From Thioalbus denitrificans (GTDB lineage: Bacteria > Pseudomonadota > Gammaproteobacteria > DSM-26407): DNA of 64,000 nucleotides. The stretch is from positions 82,561-146,560 of the forward strand of contig NZ_QPJY01000004.1 of the NCBI RefSeq assembly GCF_003337735.1, written 5' to 3'. Positions 39,462-50,329 of the stretch are shown one piece after another. The number at the start of each line of letters is the position of its first letter. Position 1 is the stretch's first letter. The notes beneath the pieces are model-generated. The model ran no database searches and was not told the origin of the DNA. It was given only the letters and a program-made list of their open reading frames with translations. The position numbers and the translations under genes were made by a program.

Positions 39462-40163
39462 TCAGCCGGCGGGCTGCAGCCTGCCATCCACCAGAGTCAG
39501 CACCCGGTCCATGCGCCCCGCGAGATCCGCATCGTGGGTCACCACCACGAAGCTGGTCCCCAGTTCCCGGTTGAGCTCCAGCATCAGGTCGTAGACCTGT
39601 CCGGCGGTACGCGGATCCAGGTTGCCCGTAGGCTCGTCGGCCAGCACGCAGCGTGGCCGGGTCACCAGCGCCCGGGCCACGGCGGCCCGCTGCCGTTCGC
39701 CGCCGGACAGCTCGCCGGGCTTGTGGCTGAGCCGCTGCCCCAGCCCCACGGCCTCCAGCAGCGGCGCGGCGACGGCTATCGCCTCCGCCGGGCTGGCCCC
39801 GCGGATCAGCCAGGGCATGCAGACATTCTCCAGTGCCGTGAACTCGGGCAGGAGGTGGTGGAACTGGTAGATGAAACCGAGCGCCTCGTTGCGGATGCGG
39901 GAGCGCGCACCCTCCCCGAGCCGGGCGAGGTCCTGTCCCTCCACCGCCACCGAACCGGCGCTGGGCCGGTCGAGCCCGCCGAGCAGGTGCAGGAGCGTGG
40001 ACTTGCCGGAGCCCGAGGCGCCCACCACCGCGACCCGCTCGCCGATCTCCACCACCAGGTCCACCCCGCGCAGAACCTCCACGTCCAGCCCGCCTTCCCG
40101 AAAGCGCTTCGCCAGCCCGTTGCAGGTGATGACCGGGGTGGAGGACTTCGGCTTCTCACTCAT
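39462..40163 (-). CDS. lolD: Lipoprotein-releasing ABC transporter ATPase LolD
   Basis: A 233-residue ABC ATPase powering release of lipoproteins from the inner membrane to LolA. Walker [10 protein letters not shown] (48-56), signature LSGGERQR, Walker [12 protein letters not shown] and the H-loop VVTHDADLA are all present. ATG at 40163 overlaps the upstream permease gene by 8 bp. An in-frame extension to 40310 lies in the permease gene and is not used. Confidence 0.96.
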   Translation of the reverse strand: MSEKPKSSTPVITCNGLAKRFREGGLDVEVLRGVDLVVEIGERVAVVGASGSGKSTLLHLLGGLDRPSAGSVAVEGQDLARLGEGARSRIRNEALGFIYQFHHLLPEFTALENVCMPWLIRGASPAEAIAVAAPLLEAVGLGQRLSHKPGELSGGERQRAAVARALVTRPRCVLADEPTGNLDPRTAGQVYDLMLELNRELGTSFVVVTHDADLAGRMDRVLTLVDGRLQPAG

Positions 40164-41406
40164 AGCGAAGGGCCTCCGCGGGCTGGGTGCGCGATGCGCG
40201 CCAGGCCGGGTAAAGAGTGGCGAAGAACCCCATGCCCAGGGAGGCGGCGCTGATGCGGAGCACGTCCGACCAGTGCATGTCCGAGGGCAGCTCGCTGATG
40301 TAGTAGACATCGGCGGAGAGGAACTGGATGCCGAACAGGTGCTCGATGGCCGGCACGATGGTCTCCACGTTCAACGCCAGCGCCACCCCTCCCGCCACGC
40401 CGATGAGGGTGCCGATGGCGCCGATGAGCGAGCCCTGGACCATGAAGATCAGCATGATGCGCCGCGGCGTCGTGCCCAGGGTGCGCAGGATAGCGATGTC
40501 GCTGGTCTTGTCGGTCACCGTCATCACCAGGGTGGAGACGATGTTGAAGGCGGCCACGGCGACGATGAGCAGGAGAATGACGAACATCACCGTCTTCTCG
40601 ATGCGGATGGCGCGGAAGAAGTTGGCGTGCTGGCGGGTCCAGTCGGTCAGGCGGTAGCCGGGCGGCAGGGCGCCGGCCAGTTCACGGACCACCAACGGTG
40701 CGGCGTAGAGATCATCGAGCTTGAGCCGCACCCCGCTCACCGCCCCCGCGTCGAGGCGGAACAGCCGGGCCGCGTCCTCCAGGTTCAGCAGGGCGAGCGC
40801 GCTGTCGTAGTCGTACATCCCCACCTCGAACAGGCCGACCACGGTGAAGCGCTTCATGCGCGGCTCCACCCCCACCACGGTCACGTTGGCCTGGGGGATG
40901 AGGAGTGTGACCTTGTCGCCGATGCCGGCGCCGAGGGTATAGGCAAGTTCGCGGCCGAGGACGATTGCGAACTCCCCGGCGCCGAGCGCGTCCAGTGACC
41001 CGGCCACCATTTTCGCCCCCACGTCGGAGACCCCGGGCTCAAGCGCCGGGTCGATGCCGCGCACCAGCACGCCGTGCACTGCGTTGCCGCGGCTGAGCAT
41101 CCCCTGGCCGCTGACGAAGGGCGCCGCGTCCAGCACGCGGGCATCGCGTCCGGCCGGGGCGGCGACGGCGCGCCAGTCCCGCACCTCGCCCTCGGCGCCG
41201 GTGATGGTCACGTGGGCGGCCATCCCGAGAATGCGCTCGCGCAGTTCCTTCTCGAATCCGTTCATCACCGACAGCACCGTAATCAGGGCGGCCACGCCGA
41301 GGGCCACGCCCAGCATGGAGATGAGTGAGATGAAGGAGATGAAATGGTTGCGGCGCTTGGCGCGGGTATAACGCAGGCCGACAAAGAGCTCTAGAGGTCT
41401 GAACAT
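40156..41406 (-). CDS. LolC/E/F-type lipoprotein-releasing permease
   Basis: A 416-residue permease with one N-terminal helix (about 23-50, [29 protein letters not shown]), a large periplasmic domain, and three C-terminal helices ending [15 protein letters not shown]. This is the LolCDE/FtsX architecture. Only this one permease accompanies lolD; E. coli has separate LolC and LolE. It may therefore be a LolF-type subunit working as a homodimer, or its partner is encoded elsewhere. Overlaps lolD by 8 bp. Confidence 0.93.
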   Translation of the reverse strand: MFRPLELFVGLRYTRAKRRNHFISFISLISMLGVALGVAALITVLSVMNGFEKELRERILGMAAHVTITGAEGEVRDWRAVAAPAGRDARVLDAAPFVSGQGMLSRGNAVHGVLVRGIDPALEPGVSDVGAKMVAGSLDALGAGEFAIVLGRELAYTLGAGIGDKVTLLIPQANVTVVGVEPRMKRFTVVGLFEVGMYDYDSALALLNLEDAARLFRLDAGAVSGVRLKLDDLYAAPLVVRELAGALPPGYRLTDWTRQHANFFRAIRIEKTVMFVILLLIVAVAAFNIVSTLVMTVTDKTSDIAILRTLGTTPRRIMLIFMVQGSLIGAIGTLIGVAGGVALALNVETIVPAIEHLFGIQFLSADVYYISELPSDMHWSDVLRISAASLGMGFFATLYPAWRASRTQPAEALRYE

Positions 41407-41638
41407 GGGCGGAGATTAAAGCATACCGCCAGGAGACCTGCCAAAGTATCCTGCAGGGCTCGGGGGCCGGACCGTTCTGCGGGGTGTGCCCGGGCCCGCT
41501 CGCGCCGGCGCCGGGCGGAGCGGTGAAAGTGGGACCGGTTTCGGATTTTTGCCCGCTCACGGCGTGTAGATTATAGTTAAATCAGTTCGTATCTCAGAAT
41601 CTTGCCATCGGCTGGAACAGGGACGAGGGTCCAACACC

Positions 41639-41935
41639 ATGCAGCGACTGCGCATCAGCTTCCTGCTCGCCACCACCATCCTGGCCACCGGGGCCAACGC
41701 CCAGGTGCTGGAACAGCCCGCCACGACGCCCATCACCCAGCAGGGCGGCCAGTATGCCGACGCGCCGCGGCCCGGCAACGGCCTGACCATGGCGCAGGTG
41801 GAACAGCGTTTCGGCGCCCCGAAGGAGAAAGTCCCCGCCGTGGGTGATCCGCCCATCAGCCGCTGGGTCTACGACCACTTCACCGTCTACTTCGAATACG
41901 ACAAGGTCCTGCACTCGGTCGTGAACAAGCCCTGA
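41639..41935 (+). CDS. Small periplasmic BamE/SmpA-like protein
   Basis: A 98-residue secreted protein: signal peptide at about 1-21 (ends ANA-Q), then a short domain with GLTMAQVEQRFGAP (48-61) and ISRWVYDHFTVYFEYDKVLHSVV, resembling the alpha-beta SmpA/OmlA/BamE fold, without a lipobox cysteine. Conserved proteins of this kind are widespread in gammaproteobacteria with no known role. A good terminator follows. Confidence 0.8.
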   Translation: MQRLRISFLLATTILATGANAQVLEQPATTPITQQGGQYADAPRPGNGLTMAQVEQRFGAPKEKVPAVGDPPISRWVYDHFTVYFEYDKVLHSVVNKP

Positions 41936-41987
41936 GCCGCCGCTGTCCGTCTGCGGCCCGTCCCGAACGGGATCCGTCACAGGCCGA

Positions 41988-42015
41988 GGCGCACCCCGCG
42001 GGGTGCGCCTTTTTT
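41988..42015 (+). terminator. Rho-independent terminator
   Basis: GGCGCACCCC / GGGGTGCGCC inverted repeat followed by TTTTTT, 53 bases after the small periplasmic gene and before the Crp/Fnr gene. Confidence 0.92.
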
Positions 42016-42187
42016 CGTATGGCGCCCCCTTGCTGTATCCTTTCACCGGATGCGTGCATCCCCCGTTGACGTACGCGGCATCGTTCTCCTGCGGAGCGAT
42101 ACGGAACCAATCCCTTGCGGCGAACAGCATTATGACCCTTGCTTGCCACCAGGCCCGGCGCGGTCGCCGGCTATGGGCGCGGATGCG

Positions 42188-42862
42188 ATGAGCGGATGGA
42201 TTTCGCGCTTTCCGTCCCTGGCGGACGTGGCGGACCCCCTGCTGCGCAGCAGCCTGTCCGCGGTCCGCGTCATGGAGCTTCCCTCAGGCGCAACCGTCTT
42301 TCGCGGTGGCGATCCCTGCCGCAACTACCTGCTGGTGCTCGAAGGCTCGGTGCGGGTGCAGAAGGTCTCCGAATCGGGCCGGGAGATACTGCTCTATCGC
42401 GTCGAGAGCGGCCAGTCCTGCATCCTGACCACCGCCTGCCTGCTGGCCGGGGAGGACTACGCCGCCGAGGCGGTCACCGAGACGCCGGTACGGGCGGTGG
42501 CCATTCCGCTGGGCCTGTTCCATGAGGCGATGGGGGCCTCGCGCCCGTTCCGGGAGTTTGTCTTCCGCGCCTATGCCGAGCGCATCACCAGCCTCATCCT
42601 GCTGGTGGAGGCCGTGGCCTTCGGCCGCATGGACGTGCGCCTGGCCCGCTGCCTGCTGGAGCGGGCCGGCGATGGCGCGGAGCTGAACACCACCCACCAG
42701 GACCTGGCCACGGAGCTCGGCACCGCGCGGGAGGTCATCAGCCGCCTGCTGAAGGAGTTCGAGCGTACCGGCCTGGTCCGCCTGCAGCGGGGCCGGATCA
42801 TCCTGGACGACAGCGCCGAGCTGGGGCGGATTGCCTCCGGCGCAGGCGGCAACACGCCCTGA
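42188..42862 (+). CDS. Crp/Fnr-family transcriptional regulator
   Basis: A 224-residue regulator with a cyclic-nucleotide-type sensor domain (about 10-120), a dimer helix and a Crp-type winged helix-turn-helix (169-192, THQDLATELGTAREVISRLLKEFE). It lacks the FNR N-terminal iron-sulfur cysteines but has C44, C78 and C84, the last two in GQSCILTTACLL. In many sulfur bacteria similar proteins adjoin DUF2892 or rhodanese genes; a redox or sulfane-sulfur signal is inference. The start is uncertain: ATGs at 42173 and 42188 and an upstream ATG at 42050 are in frame, none with a clear ribosome site. Confidence 0.88.
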   Translation: MSGWISRFPSLADVADPLLRSSLSAVRVMELPSGATVFRGGDPCRNYLLVLEGSVRVQKVSESGREILLYRVESGQSCILTTACLLAGEDYAAEAVTETPVRAVAIPLGLFHEAMGASRPFREFVFRAYAERITSLILLVEAVAFGRMDVRLARCLLERAGDGAELNTTHQDLATELGTAREVISRLLKEFERTGLVRLQRGRIILDDSAELGRIASGAGGNTP

Positions 42863-42989
42863 TGACCTTTGGCCCCTGTGTGATTTTGTTACTTAACCCC
42901 GGGCACAACCCCGTCTATCCTCTGTCCAACGAGTGTATGCAGCGTCCCCACCCGGGGGCAGTCCGGACACGACCGAAGAGGTGGATGAA

Positions 42990-43181
42990 ATGAAGACCAA
43001 CGTTGGTGGTATCGACAAGATTCTGCGCATCGTGGTGGGCCTGGCCCTGGTGGCCGCCGCCGCGACCGGTTACCTGGGCGTGTGGGCCTGGATCGGCGTC
43101 GTGCCCCTGGTCACCGGCCTGATGGGCTGGTGCCCCGCCTACAGCCTGTTCGGCATGAGCACCTGCCCGGCCAAGAAGTAG
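42990..43181 (+). CDS. DUF2892 (YgaP-like) membrane protein
   Basis: A 63-residue inner-membrane protein: KTNVGGIDKILRIVVGLAL (2-20) leads into two hydrophobic helices (about 11-28 and 31-46), then the family ending GWCPAYSLFGMSTCP with C48 and C59. The same domain forms the membrane part of the sulfurtransferase YgaP, where a rhodanese is fused to it; here it stands alone. GAGG lies about 9 bases before the ATG. Probably linked with the upstream Crp/Fnr gene (127 bp gap). Confidence 0.92.
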   Translation: MKTNVGGIDKILRIVVGLALVAAAATGYLGVWAWIGVVPLVTGLMGWCPAYSLFGMSTCPAKK

Positions 43182-43198
43182 GACCGCACCACCCCATG

Positions 43199-43228
43199 AA
43201 CAAGGGCGGCCTTGAGGCCGCCCTTGTT
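43199..43228. terminator. Hairpin after the DUF2892 gene
   Basis: Perfect 13-bp stem AACAAGGGCGGCC / GGCCGCCCTTGTT with a 4-base loop, 17 bases after the stop. T-tract weak (TTCCTATAT). Confidence 0.8.
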
Positions 43229-43236
43229 CCTATATA

Positions 43237-43437
43237 GACAGGATTTTCAGGATTGGCAGGATTTATTAGTGCCTATCCTGGCCGCGTTGACCCATATCAC
43301 CGGTGATGCGCGTGGATGGCCACCCCGTTCCATCCAGGTCGATATCACACCCTGTCAACCCAAACCAAAGCCCTGTACGAACTCGACGGCTCCAGGCCTA
43401 ATCCAGTAAATCCTGTGAATCCTGTCGATTAAAAAGT
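43237..43437. repeat. Inverted short-tandem-repeat element F (CAGGATTNN 9-bp units)
   Basis: Three CAGGATT-type 9-bp units (43237-43263) face three inverted units (43400-43427), core 136 bp, then AAAAAGTCCTTT. Unit sequence differs from elements A-E, but period, arm orientation, core size and linker are the same. Lies between the convergent DUF2892 and FisR-like genes. Confidence 0.88.
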
Positions 43438-43464
43438 CCTTTGCCCCGCCCCCCGCGCGGCGCA

Positions 43465-44802
43465 TCAGCTGATGCGCAGGCGGCGGAGGTGGCGATAGAG
43501 GGTGCGCTCGCTGACGCCCAGTTCGCTTGCGGCCTGGCCGCGGTGGCCGGCATGGCGCTCGAGGGCCGCCACTATGGCCTCGTCGGTGAGTCGGCCACGG
43601 CGCCGGTGGAGCAGCCCCGCGGTCACCGGCTCGGGATCGGGCCCGGAATCGGGACGACCTTCCCAGGGGCGCTCGAAAACCAGGTGGTCCACACCCATGG
43701 GCTCGTCGCAGGCCAGGATCGCGGCCCGCTCGATGATGTTCCGCAGTTCGCGCACGTTGCCCGGGTAGTCGTACTCCAGCAGGGCCTGGATGACGTCCGG
43801 GGACAACGGCAGGTGGCGGTCGCCGTCCTCCAGCAGGTTGGAGAGGAAGTGCTCGGCCAGGGCGGGGATATCGTCCTTGCGCTCCCGCAGGGGCGGAATG
43901 TGGACGGGAAAGGCCGACAGCCGGTAGTAGAGATCCTCGCGGAAGTCACCGGCCTCCACCAGGCCCCGGAGGTCGCGGTTGGTGGCAGCCAGGATGCGCA
44001 CGTCCACGTGCCGGTAGTCGGTCCCCCCCAGGCGGCGGATGGTGCCGGTCTCCAGCACCCGCAACAGCTTGGTCTGCAGCCCCAGCGGCATCTCGCCGAT
44101 CTCGTCGATGAACAGGGTGCCGCCGTTGGCCGCCTCGAACAGGCCGATCTTGCGGCTCGAGGCGCCGGTGAAGGCCCCCTTCTCGTGGCCGAAAAGCTCA
44201 CTCTCGATGAGGCTCTCCCCCAGCGTGCCGCAATCCACCACGACGAACGGGCCGCTGCTGCGGCTCGAGAAATGGTGCAGATACTCCGACACGCACTCCT
44301 TTCCCGTGCCGCTCTCGCCCTGCAGCAGCACCGTGGTCTGCGTGGGCGCCACCCGGTGGAGCAGGCTCATCATGTGCAGCAGCGGCTGGGAACGCCCCAC
44401 CAGCAGGGTCTGGCTGGAGACGCGGGCGTTCAGGTGCGAGAGCTGCTCGCCCATGTACAGCACCTTCCCGGAGGCATCGAGGAGCGGCGCGGCATTGATC
44501 TGCACATACTCCTCGTTGTCGTCGCGATCACGATGGATGTGCATGACCTGGAGCGGTGCATTGTTCTCGAACACCGACTCCAGGGGACAGGTCTCGCCGT
44601 GGCGGCTGCAGGGCTGGTGGGAGTGGTGGGAGATCTCGTAGCAGTGGCGCCCGATGATCTCCTGATCCTCCTCCGCGTAGCAGCGGCGATAATGGGAGTT
44701 GGCGGCGATGATCCGGTAGTCGCGGTCGACGATGACGAAGGGCTCCGGGATGATGTCCATCACCTGCTCGCAGGTGGGCTGTTTGACCGTTTCGTCTTTC
44801 AT
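43465..44802 (-). CDS. FisR-like sigma-54-dependent sulfane-sulfur regulator
   Basis: A 445-residue sigma-54 activator. The N-terminal PAS-like sensor carries C54, C65 and C72 ([15 protein letters not shown]...GETC), the 11- and 7-residue spacing of the FisR cysteines C53/C64/C71 known to react with polysulfide. The AAA+ domain has Walker A GESGTGKE (162-169) and the sigma-54 loop GAFTGA (209-214); the C-terminus is a Fis-type helix-turn-helix ([18 protein letters not shown]). ATG at 44802 has AGGAG 8 bases upstream; GTG at 44808 is an alternative. Lies directly downstream of the SQR gene, its likely target. Confidence 0.9.
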   Translation of the reverse strand: MKDETVKQPTCEQVMDIIPEPFVIVDRDYRIIAANSHYRRCYAEEDQEIIGRHCYEISHHSHQPCSRHGETCPLESVFENNAPLQVMHIHRDRDDNEEYVQINAAPLLDASGKVLYMGEQLSHLNARVSSQTLLVGRSQPLLHMMSLLHRVAPTQTTVLLQGESGTGKECVSEYLHHFSSRSSGPFVVVDCGTLGESLIESELFGHEKGAFTGASSRKIGLFEAANGGTLFIDEIGEMPLGLQTKLLRVLETGTIRRLGGTDYRHVDVRILAATNRDLRGLVEAGDFREDLYYRLSAFPVHIPPLRERKDDIPALAEHFLSNLLEDGDRHLPLSPDVIQALLEYDYPGNVRELRNIIERAAILACDEPMGVDHLVFERPWEGRPDSGPDPEPVTAGLLHRRRGRLTDEAIVAALERHAGHRGQAASELGVSERTLYRHLRRLRIS

Positions 44803-44817
44803 CCTCACGACTCCTGA

Positions 44818-44873
44818 TGTCAGTTAATGTCATGACACGGAGTCGATACTGTCATGACAGCGGCAGACTGTCA
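44818..44873 (-). promoter_or_regulatory. Twin TGTCATGACA operator upstream of the FisR-like gene
   Basis: Two perfect 10-bp palindromes TGTCATGACA at 44828-44837 and 44850-44859 (second extends to 12 bp) lie 22 bp apart, two helical turns, with extra TGTCA half-sites at 44818 and 44869. They sit 26-57 bp before the ATG at 44802 and downstream of the SQR terminator, hence in the regulator's own promoter. Autoregulation or binding by another factor is inference. Confidence 0.7.
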
Positions 44874-44900
44874 AAAAAAAGGCCACCCTCGCGGGCGGCC
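44873..44900 (-). terminator. Rho-independent terminator of the SQR gene
   Basis: Minus strand: 8-bp stem GGCCGCCC / GGGTGGCC (one G-T pair) with a 4-base loop, then eight Ts, 28 bases after the SQR stop. Confidence 0.9.
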
Positions 44901-44927
44901 CGGAAAAAGCCGTCTGAACAGACCGTA

Positions 44928-46304
<1,377 letters not shown>

Positions 46305-46416
46305 GTATTTGGCGGGCGGACGGGATGCCCGATATCCGCGCATGTGCGAAAATGCGTTTCCTACCCCATACACACGCGTGGACCGATTGCTCCTCTCCGC
46401 GTCAGCAGAAGCACAG

Positions 46417-49400
46417 ATGAACTCGCCGAAACCCCGCTCAGAAACACGCACCGACCTGACCCTGGATCCCCGCCACCCCCCGCTCCCGGCGACCGGTGAA
46501 CGGTTGCGCTGGGGAAACCTTCACGGCAGCAGCACCGCGCTGGCCGTCAGCAACGCCGCGCGGGATCACGCAGGACCGGTGCTGGTCATCTGCACCGACA
46601 CCCTGGCGGCCAACCGGCTGGAGGAGGAGTTGCGGTTCTACACCGGAGCCTCCGAGACCTGCCCGGTACTGGTGCTCCCCGACTGGGAAACCCTTCCCTA
46701 CGACCGTTTCTCCCCCCACCAGGACATCACCTCGCGGCGGCTGGAAACGCTCTACCGGCTCGGGGATCTGCGGCACGGGCTGGTGATCGCGCCGGTGAGC
46801 ACGCTGATGCACCGGTTCCCGCCCCGCAGCTACCTGGATGCGGGCACCCTGATGCTCGAGCAGGGCCAGCGGCTCGACCTCGAACGGCTGCGCAAGCGGC
46901 TCGAGGCGGGCGGCTACCTCTGCGTCCCCCAGGTGATGGAGCACGGAGAGTTCGCGGTCCGGGGCTCGCTCATCGACATCTACCCCATGGGCAGCGCCCT
47001 GCCCTACCGCGTCGATCTCTTCGACGACGAGGTGGACACCCTCCGCACCTTCGACCCGGAGACCCAGCGCAGCGTCGATGTGGTGGAGCGGATCCGCCTG
47101 CTGCCGGCCCGGGAGTTTCCCCTCGACGAGGCGGCGGTAACCCGTTTCCGCCAGGCCTGGCGGGCCGCCTTCGCCGGCGACCCCTCCGGCTGCCCCACCT
47201 ACCAGGATGTGAGCCAGGGTATCGCGCCGGCGGGAGTGGAATACTACCTGCCGCTGTTCTTCGAAAGCTGCGCCACCCTGTTCGACTACCTGCCGGAAGC
47301 GACCCTGGTGACCTACACCGCCGGAGTGCTTTCCAGCGCGGAAACCTTCTGGGACGAGGCCGGAGAACGCCACGAGCAGTTGCGTCACGACAGCAGCCAC
47401 CCCCTGCTCCCCCCGGCCCGGCTCTTCCTCCAGGCCCACGAACTGTTCGCTTCCCTGGCCGCCTATTCCCGGGTCGAGATACACCGGGATCCCCTCGATC
47501 CCGGCGCCGCCCACCGCAACTTCGCCACCGACCCGCCGCCGTCCCTGACCGTGGATCGGCGCGCGGAGCAGCCCCTGCAGCGCCTGGCCGGTTTTCTCGA
47601 CGCCTTCGCCGGACGGGTGCTGCTGTGCGCCGAGACCGCGGGACGGCGCGAGAGTCTCCTGGAGTTGCTGCAGCAGCTGCCGCTGCAGCCCCGGGCGTGC
47701 GACTCATGGCAATCCTTCGTGGACTCGGAAGCGCAGGCCGCCATTGCCGTGGCACCGCTCGACCAGGGCATTCTGCTCCCGGCCGGAGGGCTTGCCGTCA
47801 TCACCGAGTCCCAGCTGTTCGGTGAACAGATCCGCCAGCGCCGGCGCCGGGTCCGCACCCGCGAACGGGACAGTGACGCGGTGGTCCGCGATCTCACCGA
47901 GCTGCGCACCGGCGCGGCGGTGGTGCACGAGGAACACGGCGTCGGACGCTACCTGGGCCTGCAGGTGATCCAGCTGGGAGACCAGGCCGGAGAGTTCCTC
48001 ACCCTGGAGTACGCCGGAGGCGACAAACTCTACGTCCCGGTCTCCAGCCTGCACCTGGTGAGCCGCTACACCGGCGTCGACCCCGACCAGGCCCCCCTGC
48101 ACCGGTTGGGCAGTGAGCAGTGGCAGAAGGCGCGCCGCAAGGCCGCCGAACAGGTTCGCGACGTGGCCGCCGAACTGCTCGACCTCTATGCCCGGCGCGC
48201 CGCGCGCAAGGGCCATGCCTTCGATTACGCGACCGACCAGTACGCCGCCTTCGCCGAATCCTTCCCGTTCGAGGAGACACCGGACCAGGAGCAGGCCATC
48301 GAGTCCGTCCTGGCCGATCTCCGCTCCCCCCGGCCGATGGACCGGCTGGTCTGCGGCGACGTGGGCTTCGGCAAGACGGAAGTGGCCATGCGGGCGGCTT
48401 TCGTCGCCGTGCAGGACGGCCGCCAGGTGGCGGTGCTGGTGCCCACCACCCTGCTGGCCCAGCAGCACTACGACAACTTCAGGGATCGCTTCGCCGACTG
48501 GCCGGTGCGCATCGAGGTCCTGTCCCGCTTCGGCGGCAAGCGGCAGCAGGGCGAGACGCTGGATGCCGTGGCCGACGGTCGCGCCGACATCGTCATCGGC
48601 ACCCACAAGCTGCTGCAGGAGAATGTCCGCTTCAAGCGCCTGGGCCTGGTGATCATCGACGAGGAACACCGCTTCGGCGTACGCCAGAAGGAGCGGCTGA
48701 AGACACTGCGCAGCGAGGTGGACATCCTCACCCTGACCGCGACACCGATCCCCAGGACCCTGAACATGGCCATCTCCGGCATGCGGGATCTCTCCATCAT
48801 CGCCACGCCACCGGCACGCCGGCTTTCCATCAAGACCTTCGTGCGCGAGCGCAACAGCGCGGTGATCCGCGAGGCCATACTGCGCGAGGTGCTGCGCGGG
48901 GGCCAGGTCTACTATCTCCACAACGAGGTGGAGAGCATCGAGCGGCTTGCCCGCGAGGTGGAGGCCCTGGTGCCCGAGGCACGGGTGAGCATCGCCCATG
49001 GGCAGATGCGGGAGCGGGAGCTGGAACGGGTGATGTCGGACTTCTACCACCGGCGCTTCAATGTGCTGGTGTGCACCACCATCATCGAGACCGGCATCGA
49101 CATCCCCACCGCCAACACCATCATCATGGACCGCGCCGACAAGTTCGGCCTGGCCCAGATGCACCAGCTGCGTGGCCGCGTGGGGCGCTCCCACCACCAG
49201 GCCTACGCCTATCTGTTCACGCCGCCGCGGCGGCAGCTGACGCCCGACGCGGTGAAGCGCCTGGACGCCATCGAGCAGCTGGAGGATCTCGGCGCCGGGT
49301 TCGCCCTGGCCACCCACGACCTGGAGATCCGCGGCGCCGGCGAGCTGCTGGGCGAGGGACAGAGCGGCAACATGCAGGCGGTCGGATTCGGCCTCTACAT

Positions 49401-49920
49401 GGAGATGCTGGAGCGGGCGGTAAAGGCGCTGAAGGAGGGACGGGAGCCGGAGCTGGACAAGCCCTTCGGACACGACGCCGAGGTCGACCTGCACCTCCCG
49501 GCCTTCATTCCCGGGGACTACCTGCCGGACGTCCCCGCCCGGCTCACCCTCTACAAGCGGATCGCCAGCGCCGCGGACGAACGGGCCCTGGAAGAGCTCC
49601 AGGTGGAGATGATCGACCGCTTCGGGCTCCTGCCCCCGCAGGTGAAGAACCTGTTCCGCGCAACCGGGCTGAAGCTCAAGGCCCGGCCACTGGGCGTCCT
49701 CAGGCTCGAGGCCGGCACGGATGGCGGCCGCATCGAGTTCCGGGACCAGCCCGATATCGACCCCATGCGCATCATCGAGCTGCTGCAGTCCAGGCCGAAT
49801 GTCTACCGCCTGGACGGACAGACCAAGCTGCGCTTCAACATGCCCCTGGAAACGGTCGATCGGCGCTTCGAGGCCGTGGAGGAGCTGCTCCTCAGGCTGG
49901 GCCGCAGGGACGCGGCCTGA
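46417..49920 (+). CDS. mfd: Transcription-repair coupling factor
   Basis: An 1167-residue ATPase that removes RNA polymerase stalled at DNA damage and recruits UvrA. N-terminal UvrB-homology module (about 30-340), the RNA-polymerase-interacting domain (about 470-545, VVHEEHGVGRYLGL), helicase motifs I (CGDVGFGKTE), II (DEEHRFG) and VI (QLRGRVGRSHHQAYAYL), and the C-terminal D7 domain. ATG at 46417 is preferred; an upstream ATG at 46288 lies within the divergent sqr promoter. Shares a 217-bp divergent region with sqr. Confidence 0.97.
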   Translation: MNSPKPRSETRTDLTLDPRHPPLPATGERLRWGNLHGSSTALAVSNAARDHAGPVLVICTDTLAANRLEEELRFYTGASETCPVLVLPDWETLPYDRFSPHQDITSRRLETLYRLGDLRHGLVIAPVSTLMHRFPPRSYLDAGTLMLEQGQRLDLERLRKRLEAGGYLCVPQVMEHGEFAVRGSLIDIYPMGSALPYRVDLFDDEVDTLRTFDPETQRSVDVVERIRLLPAREFPLDEAAVTRFRQAWRAAFAGDPSGCPTYQDVSQGIAPAGVEYYLPLFFESCATLFDYLPEATLVTYTAGVLSSAETFWDEAGERHEQLRHDSSHPLLPPARLFLQAHELFASLAAYSRVEIHRDPLDPGAAHRNFATDPPPSLTVDRRAEQPLQRLAGFLDAFAGRVLLCAETAGRRESLLELLQQLPLQPRACDSWQSFVDSEAQAAIAVAPLDQGILLPAGGLAVITESQLFGEQIRQRRRRVRTRERDSDAVVRDLTELRTGAAVVHEEHGVGRYLGLQVIQLGDQAGEFLTLEYAGGDKLYVPVSSLHLVSRYTGVDPDQAPLHRLGSEQWQKARRKAAEQVRDVAAELLDLYARRAARKGHAFDYATDQYAAFAESFPFEETPDQEQAIESVLADLRSPRPMDRLVCGDVGFGKTEVAMRAAFVAVQDGRQVAVLVPTTLLAQQHYDNFRDRFADWPVRIEVLSRFGGKRQQGETLDAVADGRADIVIGTHKLLQENVRFKRLGLVIIDEEHRFGVRQKERLKTLRSEVDILTLTATPIPRTLNMAISGMRDLSIIATPPARRLSIKTFVRERNSAVIREAILREVLRGGQVYYLHNEVESIERLAREVEALVPEARVSIAHGQMRERELERVMSDFYHRRFNVLVCTTIIETGIDIPTANTIIMDRADKFGLAQMHQLRGRVGRSHHQAYAYLFTPPRRQLTPDAVKRLDAIEQLEDLGAGFALATHDLEIRGAGELLGEGQSGNMQAVGFGLYMEMLERAVKALKEGREPELDKPFGHDAEVDLHLPAFIPGDYLPDVPARLTLYKRIASAADERALEELQVEMIDRFGLLPPQVKNLFRATGLKLKARPLGVLRLEAGTDGGRIEFRDQPDIDPMRIIELLQSRPNVYRLDGQTKLRFNMPLETVDRRFEAVEELLLRLGRRDAA

Positions 49921-50329
49921 GCTGCCCTGCGGCCGTCCCGCGGTTGAGATGATCCGCATTTCCCGGAACCATAGACAAAAAAACGGCGCTCCAAGAACGG
50001 AGCGCCGTTTGCGCGTACCTCGAACATCTCGACTCGGAGAGTGGCTTTGGTTTCCCGTCCCTGGGAATCCGCACACCTGGAAGCGTGGCCGCGGTGTCGT
50101 TCCTCGACGGTTGGAATTATCCCGCCGGGTCCCGGTGGACGGCGATGGGTTAGTTCAACCATCCAGCCCCGCCAATTCCCACACATTTTGTAGTACATTG
50201 TCCATCTCCTCCTGGAGAGAGGCGCCCGCGCTGTTCCGCAGCCCGCCGTTCCGCCACCGCGCGGAAGCCGTGACAAGGCTGCGGGACACCGTGCAAGAGT
50301 CCACGTGTCCCATTGCAAGGAGAACCGCC
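49921..50329. other. mfd-csiV spacer
   Basis: 409 bp. Holds the mfd terminator and GC-rich sequence without a credible gene. AT-richer sequence near 50185-50205 (CATTTTGTAGTACATTG) may be the csiV promoter, but no clean -35/-10 pair is visible. Confidence 0.5.
49976..50010. terminator. Hairpin terminator after mfd
   Basis: Perfect 12-bp stem AAACGGCGCTCC / GGAGCGCCGTTT with a 6-base loop, 60 bases after the mfd stop. An A-run precedes it, so it is stronger on the minus strand. Confidence 0.85.
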
